A stretch of DNA of 53,406 bases from Chromatiaceae bacterium (lineage in GTDB: Bacteria > Pseudomonadota > Gammaproteobacteria > Chromatiales > Chromatiaceae): assembly GCA_013426805.1 (NCBI GenBank), contig JACDZG010000046.1:1-53406 (forward strand), written 5' to 3'. A model generated the notes under the pieces. That model was not told where the DNA came from and did no database searches. It saw only the letters and a list, made by a program, of their open reading frames with translations. A program made the translations under genes and the position numbers. Shown one piece after another: positions 46,469-53,406 of the stretch. Within the stretch, counting starts at the first letter, position 1. Each line of letters opens with the position of its first letter.

Positions 46469-46681
46469 ATGTTTAAGTACGAGACGATTATCTAATGGAG
46501 TGAAGAGGACCAAGCCTACTTGGCTGAAGTACCTGAGCTCCCCGGGTGCATGGCCCATGGCGAAAGCGATGAGGCTGCCTTGGCGAATGCCAAAGAGGCG
46601 ATCCAACTCTGGATCGACACGGCCGCGGAGTTTGGCGATCCAATCCCGGAACCGAAAGGCCGCAGGCTGATGTACGCCTAG
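46469..46681 (+). pseudogene. hicB: HicB-type antitoxin with a premature stop at codon 9
   Basis: From ATG 46469 the frame reads MFKYETII, stop (TAA 46493-46495), WSEEDQAYLAEVPELPGCMA, HGESDEAALANAKEAIQLWI, DTAAEFGDPIPEPKGRRL. Apart from the stop it is a complete HicB/UPF0150 protein; the family has Tyr (TAT/TAC) where TAA stands, so a single base change would restore it. GGAG precedes the ATG. No HicA toxin gene is visible on either side. It lies just upstream of wecB. Confidence 0.8.
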
Positions 46682-46775
46682 ATCATCATCAGTGGATTGG
46701 GCTTCAATCTGATTCGCTGACCTTGCATCGTTCCGCGACGCCCATCTTCCCACCCTGATCACGAAGGGATTCCCG

Positions 46776-47897
46776 ATGCTCATCGACATCATCGCGGGCG
46801 CGCGCCCGAATTTCATGAAGATCGCGCCCATTATCCGGGCGCTGGAGGCCAGGAAAGCAGCGGGCGGACCCTTGCGATACCGTCTGGTGCATACCGGTCA
46901 ACACTATGACCCCCGCCTGTCGGGGGCTTTTTTTGAGCAGTTGGGTATCCCCGCGCCGGATGTGAATCTGGAGGTCGGGTCCGGGACGCAAGCCGAGCAG
47001 ACGGCGGCGATCATGACCCGTTACGAGCGGTTGTTGCTTGATGCGCGCTCCGATCTGTGCCTGGTGGTGGGGGACGTGACCTCGACCATGGCCTGCGCGA
47101 TCGCGGCGCAGAAGCTGTGCGTGCCGGTGGCGCATGTGGAGGGCGGCATACGCTCCGGCGACTGGACCATGCCGGAGGAGATCAACCGGATGGTGACGGA
47201 CGCCATCACCAACTGGTTCTTCACCACGAGCGAGTTCGCGAACGCGAATCTGCGTAAGGCCGGGGTCGGGGATGAGCGGATCATCTTCGTCGGCAACACC
47301 ATGATCGACACCCTCTTGGCCAACCTGGAGCGGTTACGTCCGCCCGGCTTCTGGGACGAGCTCGGGTTGCAGGCGGGCGAGTATTTCGTGGTGACCCTGC
47401 ATCGCCCGGCGAACGTCGACGCCGGCGATGCGCTGGCCCGGATGCTGGCGGCGATCGGCGAGGGGACGCGCGGTCTCCCCGTTGTCTTCCCCGTCCATCC
47501 GCGTACCGCCAAGACCTTGCAGGAGCTGGCGGACTTGCCCGCAAGCCTGCATCTGGTCGAGCCGCAGCCCTATCTCGAGTTCAATTTTCTGGTGAAGCAC
47601 GCCAAGGCGGTGATCACGGACTCCGGGGGCATCACGGAAGAGACCACGGTCATGGGCGTGCCCTGCATGACGCTGCGCGATACCACCGAACGACCCGAGA
47701 CGGTGAGCATCGGCACCAATGCGCTCATCGGCACCGACCCCGCCAAGCTGGGTCCGGCGCTGGATCGGCTGTTTGCAGGCGATTGGCAGACCGGGCGTAT
47801 TCCCGATCTGTGGGACGGGCGGACGGGTGAGCGGATTGTTGCTGCACTTGAGGGGGTGCTGGGGGAGGCAGCTAGCTTGTCTCACGCTCCGCATTAG
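46776..47897 (+). CDS. wecB: UDP-N-acetylglucosamine 2-epimerase (non-hydrolysing)
   Basis: Converts UDP-GlcNAc to UDP-ManNAc in the cytosol. The 373-aa protein has the N-terminal IIAGARPNFMKIAPIIRALE, HTGQHYDPRLSGAFFEQLGI, VVGDVTSTMACAIAAQKLCV, VAHVEGGIRSGDWTMPEEIN, LVTLHRPANVD-like VVTLHRPANVDAGDALARML, and ITDSGGITEETTVMGVPCMT (active site and UDP contact). Length is normal. With a TviB/WecC-type dehydrogenase it can give UDP-ManNAcA. The last residues (ASLSHAPH) come from the REP element that begins at the stop. A deleted copy is at 50486. Confidence 0.93.
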   Translation: MLIDIIAGARPNFMKIAPIIRALEARKAAGGPLRYRLVHTGQHYDPRLSGAFFEQLGIPAPDVNLEVGSGTQAEQTAAIMTRYERLLLDARSDLCLVVGDVTSTMACAIAAQKLCVPVAHVEGGIRSGDWTMPEEINRMVTDAITNWFFTTSEFANANLRKAGVGDERIIFVGNTMIDTLLANLERLRPPGFWDELGLQAGEYFVVTLHRPANVDAGDALARMLAAIGEGTRGLPVVFPVHPRTAKTLQELADLPASLHLVEPQPYLEFNFLVKHAKAVITDSGGITEETTVMGVPCMTLRDTTERPETVSIGTNALIGTDPAKLGPALDRLFAGDWQTGRIPDLWDGRTGERIVAALEGVLGEAASLSHAPH

Positions 47898-47904
47898 CTT
47901 CGTA

Positions 47905-48042
47905 GCTCGCTCCCACGCTCCGCGTGGGAGTGTCGCCCCGACGCTCCGCGTCGCGTGGCCGGAGCAGGCCACTCGTCTGGCAGCATCTGCGGCGTCGGCG
48001 GCAGGGACGCGGAGCGTCCCGAGGAGGCTCCCACGCAGAGCG
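47905..48042 (+). repeat. REP family A elements between wecB and the IS
   Basis: 47910-47930 (ctcccacgc, tcc, gcgtgggag) with its companion hairpin at about 47940-47953, and an inverted copy from 48006 (ggacgc, gga, gcgtcc) that leads into the left flank of the IS element (ctcccacgcagagcg, 48028-48042). Confidence 0.8.
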
Positions 48043-49530
48043 CTCATCCTTATACACATGTTCCCGCCATATCTTCGCGGGCCTGCAGTGCGATGGTGAA
48101 TTCGTGCACGCGCTGCAACCCGATCCAGACCGTTTTGGGGCCTGGATGACCGTCATTCTTGCGGTTGAGGTAGCCGCCCAACGTGGCCACCAAGATGACC
48201 ATCTCGCCCAGCCGGGGCGGTGTCGTTGGGGGCGGACAACGGCGCGCCACGATGTAAGCGGCCTGCCACTCAGCGGGGTCAAAGACCGCTTCGCAGTCCA
48301 TGTCCGGGCAGGCACGCCCGAGCATCGTCGCGAACAAAACGCGCCACGCGATGATCATGTAGAGTGCCAGGCAGGGCAACTGCCGATCTTCGGTCTGCAG
48401 CTGCAGCTTATTGATCTGACAGCCATGTTTCAGGACAAAGAAATAGGTTTCGATGCACCAGCGCACGGTATACCAGGCGACGACGGTGCTCGCCCGCTCA
48501 AACGAGTCGACGGGCAACCCGGTCGTCAGCAGCCACTCCAGCGGCTCCACCGCGGGCGGCGGGGTATCTTCACGCGCCAGGACGACATTGATGGTGAGTT
48601 CCGGCAGTTTATAGCCCGTGCGTCGCGGTGCGATCAGCTGCACGGTGGCGCTGCGCAGGGTCACGATGGCACGGCGTGCCACCCGCCCCGGGCGCGCGCT
48701 AACCTCGACCTCCAAGTCTCCCAAGGCCGGCGCCTGCCCCGCCGCGTCCCACAATTTCGTCGCGGTGTCGGTGCTCGACGCGCTCGCCACACGGCGATCT
48801 TGGGCCGCCCGGACGATCCACTGGGCGCGGGTGTCGGGTGCGTAACTGGCCGCTTCGGCGAACAATTCATAGATGTCACCCTCGGCGTCAGCGAGGTTGA
48901 CGACCAGGGTATCGGGCAGTTTGCCCTGCACCGCACAACTCGCCTGATAGCTTTCCACCCAGTGGCGACTTTCCTTCTCATCCACCCCTTGTTGCGCCGT
49001 TCACCCCGCGGGCTGGGCGTCTCGCGGACCCAGTAAGCGGCAGCCACCAGCCCCAGGCAGATACGCTGCGGGGTGAACGCCACGGTCGGGTGCAGGCGAC
49101 GCGCACGCTTGTCCACGTTCTTGATCGTTCCCAAGCCCTTGGGGCCGAGGTTCAGGGACTCATCATCGTCCGTGCTGTCCTGTGCCAACAGCACCACCGG
49201 CGCTGCCATCAGGCGTTGCAGGGTGGCGTCGTAATGCGGCGCCAAGACGTTTTCGAGCGAGGTCTTGGGGTTGGCGAAAAACCGGTACGCCCCCACCGTT
49301 TCCGACCACCCCCCGCAGGCCGCCGGGATGCTCACCTGCGGATGTTGCCCGAGTTGTTCCAAGACCGTGGCCAGGCGCTGGTTCAGCCGCCGATCGCCCA
49401 GATCCGCCGTCGCCACTTCTTCACGTGCCCAGTTGTTCATCGCTCCCCTCCGGTGGGTTGGTTATCCCTTAAGCGTAGACGCTGCAAGGGGGGCACGCTT
49501 GGCTTGGAACCACTTGTGTATAACGATGAG
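48043..49530 (-). mobile_element. IS4-family (Tn5/IS50-like) insertion sequence in a REP palindrome
   Basis: The element is about 1.49 kb. Its ends contain CTTATACACATGT (48049) and, on the other strand, GTTATACACAAGT (49512-49524). These match the core of the Tn5 outer end (CTGACTCTTATACACAAGT). The transposase is on the - strand. The flanks are the two halves of a family A REP palindrome: left ctcccacgcagagcg, right cgctctgcgtgggag. The 9 bases next to the ends are cgcagagcg and cgctctgcg, so they are inverted rather than direct repeats. The exact boundaries are inferred from the Tn5 alignment and could shift by several bases. Confidence 0.75.
48050..49440 (-). pseudogene. IS4-family transposase, split by a -1 frameshift
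   Basis: The first part (49440 down to about 48980) reads NNWAREEVATADLGDRRLNQ, ACGGWSETVGAYRFFANPKT and LLAQDSTDDDESLNLGPKGL, the N-terminal region of Tn5-like transposases with the first catalytic Asp. The second part, in the -1 frame, reads NLADAEGDIYELFAEAAS (second Asp), VAWYTVRWCIETYFFVLKHG with the YREK-like Glu, and ends GLQRVHEFTIALQ. Together they are about 463 aa, the normal length. The frames meet at aacaaggggtgg (- strand), where a GGG codon in a run of four G could slip by one base. It may be a dead copy or may use slippage. Confidence 0.8.
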
Positions 49531-49892
49531 CGCTCTGCGTGGGAGTGTCTGGCGGACGCGCTGCGTCCCGACGGCGGACTGGACGCTGGAGCGTCCGCGC
49601 TTGCTCCTACACTGGAGCGTGGGAGCGAGAGTAGGGCTTCCAGCCCTGACTGTTCCAGTCCCGCCGCCAAAGTCATCGAGAACCGTAAGGCGCAATAGCG
49701 CAGCGTATTGCGCCAGCGATCGTGCGGCGCCCTACCCTGCGGCGCAATACGGTTGTAGCCTATTGCGCCCTACGGACTGGACGCTGGAGCGTCCGCACTT
49801 GCTCCCACGCTGGAGCGTGTGAGCCAGAATGGCTTAACTTAATGGCATTGACGCTGGCGCGTTGAGCGAGAATACTGAAGACGCGTCCGAAT
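49531..49892 (+). repeat. Palindromic repeat region with REP family A copies and a 21-nt tviB match
   Basis: It starts with the right half of the REP split by the IS, continues with family A hairpins (about 49572-49590, 49600-49630, 49780-49820) and a different palindrome (cgcaatagcgcagcgtattgcg, about 49692; also near 7662). At 49663-49683 there is an exact 21-base match to tviB (1847-1867), directly preceded by ccagtcccgcc, which also ends the REP insert in tviB copy 1. No gene is present. Confidence 0.65.
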
Positions 49893-50132
49893 ATGAACAT
49901 GAATATGGGTAAGATCATGTCGAAGAAGCAAGATTCATCTCCAATCATTCATCTTGAAAAAGATATGGACGTTAATATAAACAATGAGTTAGATGGCCAT
50001 GCGCTCTTGCGAGACATGGTTGCCTACCGGCAGAGGATTGCCTCAAGTCCCGACATGGCACGCGGATTCTTGACACGTCTCGGGGTTATGACTCCGGATG
50101 GCGACTTGAAGACCCTGACCCGTGGCTCATAG
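49893..50132 (+). CDS. Small protein paired with an ADP-ribosyltransferase-like gene, possible antitoxin
   Basis: A 79-aa protein whose end (HALLRDMVAYRQRIASSPDM, ARGFLTRLGVMTPDGDLKTL) fits a family of short proteins (RxFLxRxGIxxxxGxL) usually encoded just before the gene type that follows. The first ATG gives MNMNMGKIMSKKQDSSPIIH; ATG 49917 (MSKKQDSS) may be the real start. It overlaps the next gene by 11 bases, an arrangement typical of a two-gene toxin-antitoxin-like unit. No function is proven. Confidence 0.55.
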   Translation: MNMNMGKIMSKKQDSSPIIHLEKDMDVNINNELDGHALLRDMVAYRQRIASSPDMARGFLTRLGVMTPDGDLKTLTRGS

Positions 50133-50478
50133 TTGGTCGCTCTATCAGCGCTCGCCGGCATTCATACTGGGATTTCACGGAAACACCAAAGAAACGATCG
50201 ACGCTGTCTTGGACGGTACGCGCACGCACCTCGGTCGATCAAAAGGGCGCTTCGAGTGGTTGGGACATGGTATTTATTTCTGGGAGAACGATCCTCAGCG
50301 TGGGCTGGAGTGGGCGGAGGGCATCCATTCCAAGAAAAAGTCTCAGGACACGGCGGTTGTTGGTGCGATCATCGATCTCGGGTTATGCTTGATCGCCGTC
50401 ATCAATACCGAGTGCATCAAAGGGTACTTTCGGCCCTTGCAGATTAGCGAATCCTTGTCGCCCTCCGCTGCGTTGTAA
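50122..50478 (+). pseudogene. ADP-ribosyltransferase-like (DUF3990-type) protein, 3'-truncated
   Basis: The segments LYQRSPAFILGFHGNTKETI, HLGRSKGRFEWLGHGIYFWE and NDPQRGLEWAEGIHSKKK belong to a widespread family that I associate with ADP-ribosyltransferase-like folds (GFHG near the His motif, GHGIYFWE as the aromatic motif). Members usually continue to about 200 aa. Here the sequence departs from the family after VVGAIIDLG and ends at 118 aa in SESLSPSAAL. Eight bases later a wecB fragment begins, so the 3' part was replaced. It is probably inactive. Confidence 0.55.
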
Positions 50479-50485
50479 GCCGGCC

Positions 50486-50874
50486 TTGGTCATCGTGGCG
50501 GCCAAATCGGGCACCCAGGCGGAACAGACGGCCGCGATCATGATCGGCTCCGAGCGGCTGCTGCTGGCGGTGCCGTCCGGGCTGTGTCTGGTGGTGGGGG
50601 ATGTGACCTCGACCATGGCCTGCGCCATCGCGGCGCAGAAGCTGTGCGTGCCGGTGGCCCATGTGGAAGGCGGTATCCGCTCAGGTGATTGGACCATGCC
50701 GGAGGAGATCAACCGGATGCGCTGATCGGCACCGATCCGGCGAAGCTGGCGCCGGCGCTCGATCGGCTGTTTGCCAGGGATTGGCAGCGCGGGGCGATAC
50801 CTGAATTGTGGGATGGGCGGGCGGGGGAGCGGATTGTGGCGGGGATGGAGCGGGTGTTGGGGGTTCGGGATTAG
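50486..50874 (+). pseudogene. wecB: wecB copy with internal deletion
   Basis: The first part (GTQAEQTAAIMIGSERLLLA, VVGDVTSTMACAIAAQKLCV, VAHVEGGIRSGDWTMPEEIN) matches the intact WecB closely. At 50716 (ggatgcgct) it jumps about 540 bases to ALIGTDPAKLAPALDRLFAR, DWQRGAIPELWDGRAGERI, the C-terminus, in a different frame. The junction has a 3-base overlap (ATG). The N-terminal 70 residues are missing too. Identity to the intact gene is high, so the loss is rather recent. Confidence 0.9.
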
Positions 50875-50879
50875 GCTGT

Positions 50880-51232
50880 GCCGCGCCGTCCGTCATTCCG
50901 GCTTGGATGCCGGAACCCAGGGCTGGGTAGGGGGGTCGGTCAAACGTGGGCGTTGTGCTGGCTGAGGGTTACCGTCCGTGGCACTGGGTCCCGGCATCCA
51001 TGCCGGGACGACGGAGATCGCGGCTGACCGCGCGGTCGGTCATTCCGGCTTGGATGCCGGAATCCAGGGCCAGCGCGCAAACTGGAGCGGTGTACTGGCT
51101 GAGGGTTACCGTCCTTGGCACTGGTCCCGGCATCCATGCCGGGACGACGGAGGGCGGGGTCAGCTGCTTGGTTTGTCATTCCGGTTGGGATGCCGGAATC
51201 CAGGCCCGGGCAGACCAGATCCCGGCCACGTC
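50880..51232 (+). repeat. GC-rich REP-like repeat array 5
   Basis: Alternating right arms (gtcattccggcttggatgcc at about 50891, 51038 and 51175) and left arms (gtcccggcatccatgccggg, about 50990 and 51125). Unlike arrays 1-4, left and right arms alternate here, about 145 bases apart, and the long GC-rich unit tail (gccgccgccgcgcccccgcc) is absent. No gene is present. Confidence 0.8.
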
Positions 51233-51242
51233 AACGCCCACC

Positions 51243-51420
51243 GGCAGCTTCAATCGCCGTTTCGCCCCCCAGGTGCAGAAGATCAAGGAATTGCTGGCGG
51301 GAGCGCCCATCGCGCGGGCGGCGGTGGCCTTGGACACGGCGACGCGAGATTCCGTCAGCATCAGCCTGCGCTTGGCCTCAGCCCAGTGGATGAATCTCCG
51401 GCGGCAGATTGGGGCCACCA
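51243..51420 (+). pseudogene. Bi-domain oxidoreductase remnant with two internal deletions
   Basis: GSFNRRFAPQVQKIKELLAG continues directly into APIARAAVALDTATRDSVSI then SLRLASAQWMNLRRQIGATR. In the intact gene (44641-45100) the first two segments are separated by about 45 residues and the last two by about 45 more. The first junction lies where LLAGV and FLAGV resemble each other (ttggc-gg-gt in both), so short-repeat deletion is likely. Both ends of the gene are missing. Confidence 0.85.
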
Positions 51421-51466
51421 GGCATGTGCCGCTGAGATCGGCGGAACGGTGTAGCCGGATGGTGAT

Positions 51467-51774
51467 GTGAAGATTTTGGCTATGCGCACCCTGCGAGAAT
51501 TCTGGACGCAACATCCGCGGGCGGAAGCTCCCTTGCGTGGCTGGTATGCTGAAGCAACCAGGGCCGCGTGGCGTACGAAACCATTTAGGGGGATGCACGC
51601 GGACTCTCCATTGCCGACTTGGAGCCCTTCATCGGTCCCCCCGGTCAAGTCGCTGCCGTCATGAGCCGACGACAGCCGCTGTCATTGGAGATGATTCGTC
51701 GTCTGGCAACCGGTCTGAATCTGCCCGCCGAGGTGTTGATTCAAGATGATGCCATGCAACAGGATGCGGCCTGA
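51467..51774 (+). pseudogene. higBA: higB-higA toxin-antitoxin remnant fused by deletion
   Basis: The beginning (MRTLREFWTQHPRAEAPLRG, WYAEATRAAWRT; 51467-51580) is the N-terminus of a HigB-type mRNA interferase. After a junction near 51590 the frame changes to RGLSIADLEPFIGPPGQVAA, VMSRRQPLSLEMIRRLATGL, NLPAEVLIQ and a stop at 51772-51774, the C-terminal half of a HigA HTH antitoxin. The C-terminal part of HigB and the N-terminal part of HigA are missing. Both are inactive. Confidence 0.8.
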
Positions 51775-51796
51775 ACCGAGGGCTTTGGTCATCGTT

Positions 51797-52046
51797 CCGG
51801 CGACTGGAGGTCGAGGCTTTAGCCGGTCCGGCGCGCAGGCACCACTGATTGTCTTTGATATCTCGGGAATCGCCGCCGGCTAAAGCCTCGGCCTCCAGTT
51901 GCGGATAGGCCGTCGCGCGGGGCCGCATGGCGCGGAAACGTGCTGCCATATCAAGCTCCGTAGGAGCCCGCTTGCGGGCGACGTGACCTGCCGGAATCGC
52001 GTCATTGTGCCCCACCCGTCGCCCGCAAGCGGGCTCCTACGGGTTG
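51797..52046 (+). repeat. Two long hairpins (BIME-like)
   Basis: Hairpin 1: 51804-51826 against 51876-51898 (ctggaggtcgaggctttag and complement, with one mismatch), loop about 49 bases. Hairpin 2: 51958-51982 against 52018-52042, a perfect 25-bp inverted repeat around gcccgcttgcgggc, loop 35 bases. Both are typical of dispersed REP pairs in GC-rich gammaproteobacteria. No coding sequence is present. Confidence 0.85.
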
Positions 52047-52078
52047 GATTTTTCGCGGAAATCACCTTACGTTAGATT

Positions 52079-52366
52079 GTGGAGCAACAAGAAGCCTTTA
52101 TGTTGACTCATACCCTAATCCTAGGGGCTAAGTCCGACAGGCTGCTAGAGCAACCGATCGCGTTGAATAGCTTTGTGATCTTAGTTGCTTTGTGTGAAAA
52201 CTGCTTTTTCTTGGTTTACCAGATTGGGACGGATGCTCTACGGGAAGCTCTGCGTTTAGGCATAAACATAGCAAGCTATGTAGCGGAGTACGTACCCAAC
52301 TGTTGGGTCTACTCCCAGACGGCCGTATGCTTCGCGGATCAACCGCTCCGCACGGGAGACACAGCA
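52079..52366 (+). other. AT-richer stretch upstream of the Uma2 gene
   Basis: It is open in the same frame as the Uma2 gene but has no similarity to that family and differs in base composition. I recognise nothing in it. It includes GGGAG about 10 bases before the Uma2 ATG. Confidence 0.4.
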
Positions 52367-52951
52367 ATGCAGGCACGCCGGCAGATCCGAACCCGCCTCA
52401 GCCTGTACGACCAGCTTGAGGCCCTACCGGAAGGACTGACCGGGGAGATCCTGAACGGTCAGATCTACACCCGGCCGCGCCCCAGCCTTGAGCATGGCTA
52501 CACCGAAACATCCCTTGCCGGCGAGTTGGTGAACCCGTTCCAACGGGGTCGCGGCGGCCCTGGCGGATGGTTGATCGTGGTCGAGCCTGAACTGCACTTC
52601 ATCCGTGACACCGAGGTTGATGTCCCGGACTTGGCCGGGTGGCGACGCGAACACTTGCCAAAGTTGCCGAAGGCGCAACACCGGGCGATGGTGGTCCCGG
52701 ATTGGGTGTGCGAGATTCTCTCGCCCTCGACCGAGAGTAAGGACCGCCAGGTCAAGATGCCGATCTACGCGCAGTACGGCGTCCCTCATGCCTGGCTGAT
52801 TGACCCCATCGCGCACACGCTGGAAGCCTACGTCTTGGAAGCGGGCGCCTGGGTGGAGATCGGGCGCTTTGCCGGCGCGATGCGGGTGTTGGTCCCGCCT
52901 TTTGAGGCGGTGGCGATCAATCTGGATGATCTCTGGGCGCCAACGGAGTAG
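52367..52951 (+). CDS. Uma2-family (DUF820) putative endonuclease
   Basis: A 194-aa PD-(D/E)XK-fold protein. SLYDQLEALPEGLTGEILNG (the conserved E), IVVEPELHFIRDTEVDVPDL with VPDLAGW (the catalytic D region), VVPDWVCEILSPSTESKDRQ (E-x-L/SPST) and KMPIYAQYGVPHAWLIDPIA (K and WLIDP) are the Uma2 motifs in order. The family is greatly expanded in cyanobacteria and purple sulfur bacteria, and its biological role is not settled. ATG 52367 is chosen because the alignable part begins there (QARRQIRTRLSLYDQLE) and GGGAG precedes it. Confidence 0.88.
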   Translation: MQARRQIRTRLSLYDQLEALPEGLTGEILNGQIYTRPRPSLEHGYTETSLAGELVNPFQRGRGGPGGWLIVVEPELHFIRDTEVDVPDLAGWRREHLPKLPKAQHRAMVVPDWVCEILSPSTESKDRQVKMPIYAQYGVPHAWLIDPIAHTLEAYVLEAGAWVEIGRFAGAMRVLVPPFEAVAINLDDLWAPTE

Positions 52952-53044
52952 CGGGGGGACTTGTTCCGCTCTTGGCTCTTCTTGGGGTCGCTGGCTGTTC
53001 GAGCTTCTAGCGTGGATGGGGGAATCTTGGGGCGGGAAGGGGTG

Positions 53045-53406
53045 ATCGGTCACATGTGGGCGCTGTGCTGGCTGCGGGTTACCGTCCTTGGCACTGGGTC
53101 CCGGCATCCTGCCGGGACGACAGAGCGCGGTTTGCTGCTTGGCGCGTCATTCCGGCTTGGATGCCGGAATCAGGGGGCGGGTCGGTCCATTGTTCAACCG
53201 TGAGCGCTGTGCTGGGTGCGGGTTACCGTCCGTGGCACTGGGTCCCGGCATCCATGCCGGGACGACGGACATCCCGGTTGACCCGCGCGGTTCGTCAGTC
53301 CGGCATGGATGCCGGAATCCAGGGCTGGCCAGGGGGATCGGTCAAACCTGGGCGCTGTGCTGGGTGCGGGTTACCGTCCGTGGCACTGGGTCCCGGCATC
53401 CATGCC
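53045..53406 (+). repeat. GC-rich REP-like repeat array 6, continuing past the window end
   Basis: Left arms (gtcccggcatcctgccggga at about 53098; gtcccggcatccatgccggg at about 53242 and again at the window edge) alternate with right arms (gtcattccggcttggatgcc, about 53146; gtcagtccggcatggatgcc, about 53294). Same type as array 5. No gene is seen. Confidence 0.8.

Overview
The window is GC-rich DNA from a gammaproteobacterium. A purple sulfur bacterium (Chromatiaceae) is my best guess. This rests on the gene families (EPS-associated MarR regulators, Rpn/DUF4351 proteins, DUF29, PIN and HigBA toxin-antitoxin remnants) and on the very heavy load of palindromic repeats; no marker gene fixes the taxon. 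Almost everything lies on the + strand and belongs to one large surface-polysaccharide (EPS/capsule/O-antigen) locus.

Left part (1-16.3 kb) is a regulatory and nucleotide-sugar section broken up by repeats. It holds a truncated protein with C-terminal EERLRGL nonapeptide repeats, four arrays of ~127-bp GC-rich repeat units, two copies of an ops/JUMPStart-like leader (GGCGGTAGCGTG) each followed by an EPS-associated MarR regulator, two Rpn-like/EERL proteins, two tviB genes (UDP-HexNAc 6-dehydrogenase), a UDP-glucuronate decarboxylase, a GDP-mannose hydrolase and a GDP-mannose 4,6-dehydratase. Between them lie broken genes: galE with its catalytic core deleted, an IS1182 transposase joined to the last third of tviC, a decayed uxs, and PIN-toxin remnants.

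Middle part (16.3-47.9 kb) is the assembly section: eight glycosyltransferases, nine methyltransferases (four FkbM-type), two asparagine-synthase-like amidotransferases, a Wzx flippase, a Wzy-type polymerase, a bi-domain oxidoreductase and WecB. Together they predict a polymer rich in uronic acids (TviB, WecB), amidated (AsnB) and heavily methylated, built by the Wzx/Wzy route. No initiating phosphoglycosyltransferase or export gene (Wza/Wzc) is seen here. Several genes between 19.5 and 40 kb are more AT-rich than the rest, which suggests they came from elsewhere.

Right part (47.9-53.4 kb) is accessory: a Tn5/IS50-like IS4-family element sitting in the apex of a REP palindrome, an ADP-ribosyltransferase-like truncated gene pair, internally deleted copies of wecB, the bi-domain oxidoreductase and higBA, BIME-type hairpins, a Uma2-family nuclease and more repeat arrays.

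Two themes stand out. First, palindromic repeats have inserted in frame inside intact enzymes: both tviB paralogs carry different palindromes in the same loop, and the oxidoreductase carries two. Second, nearly every sugar gene has a dead partner in the same window, and most of the dead copies lost internal blocks while keeping both flanks.
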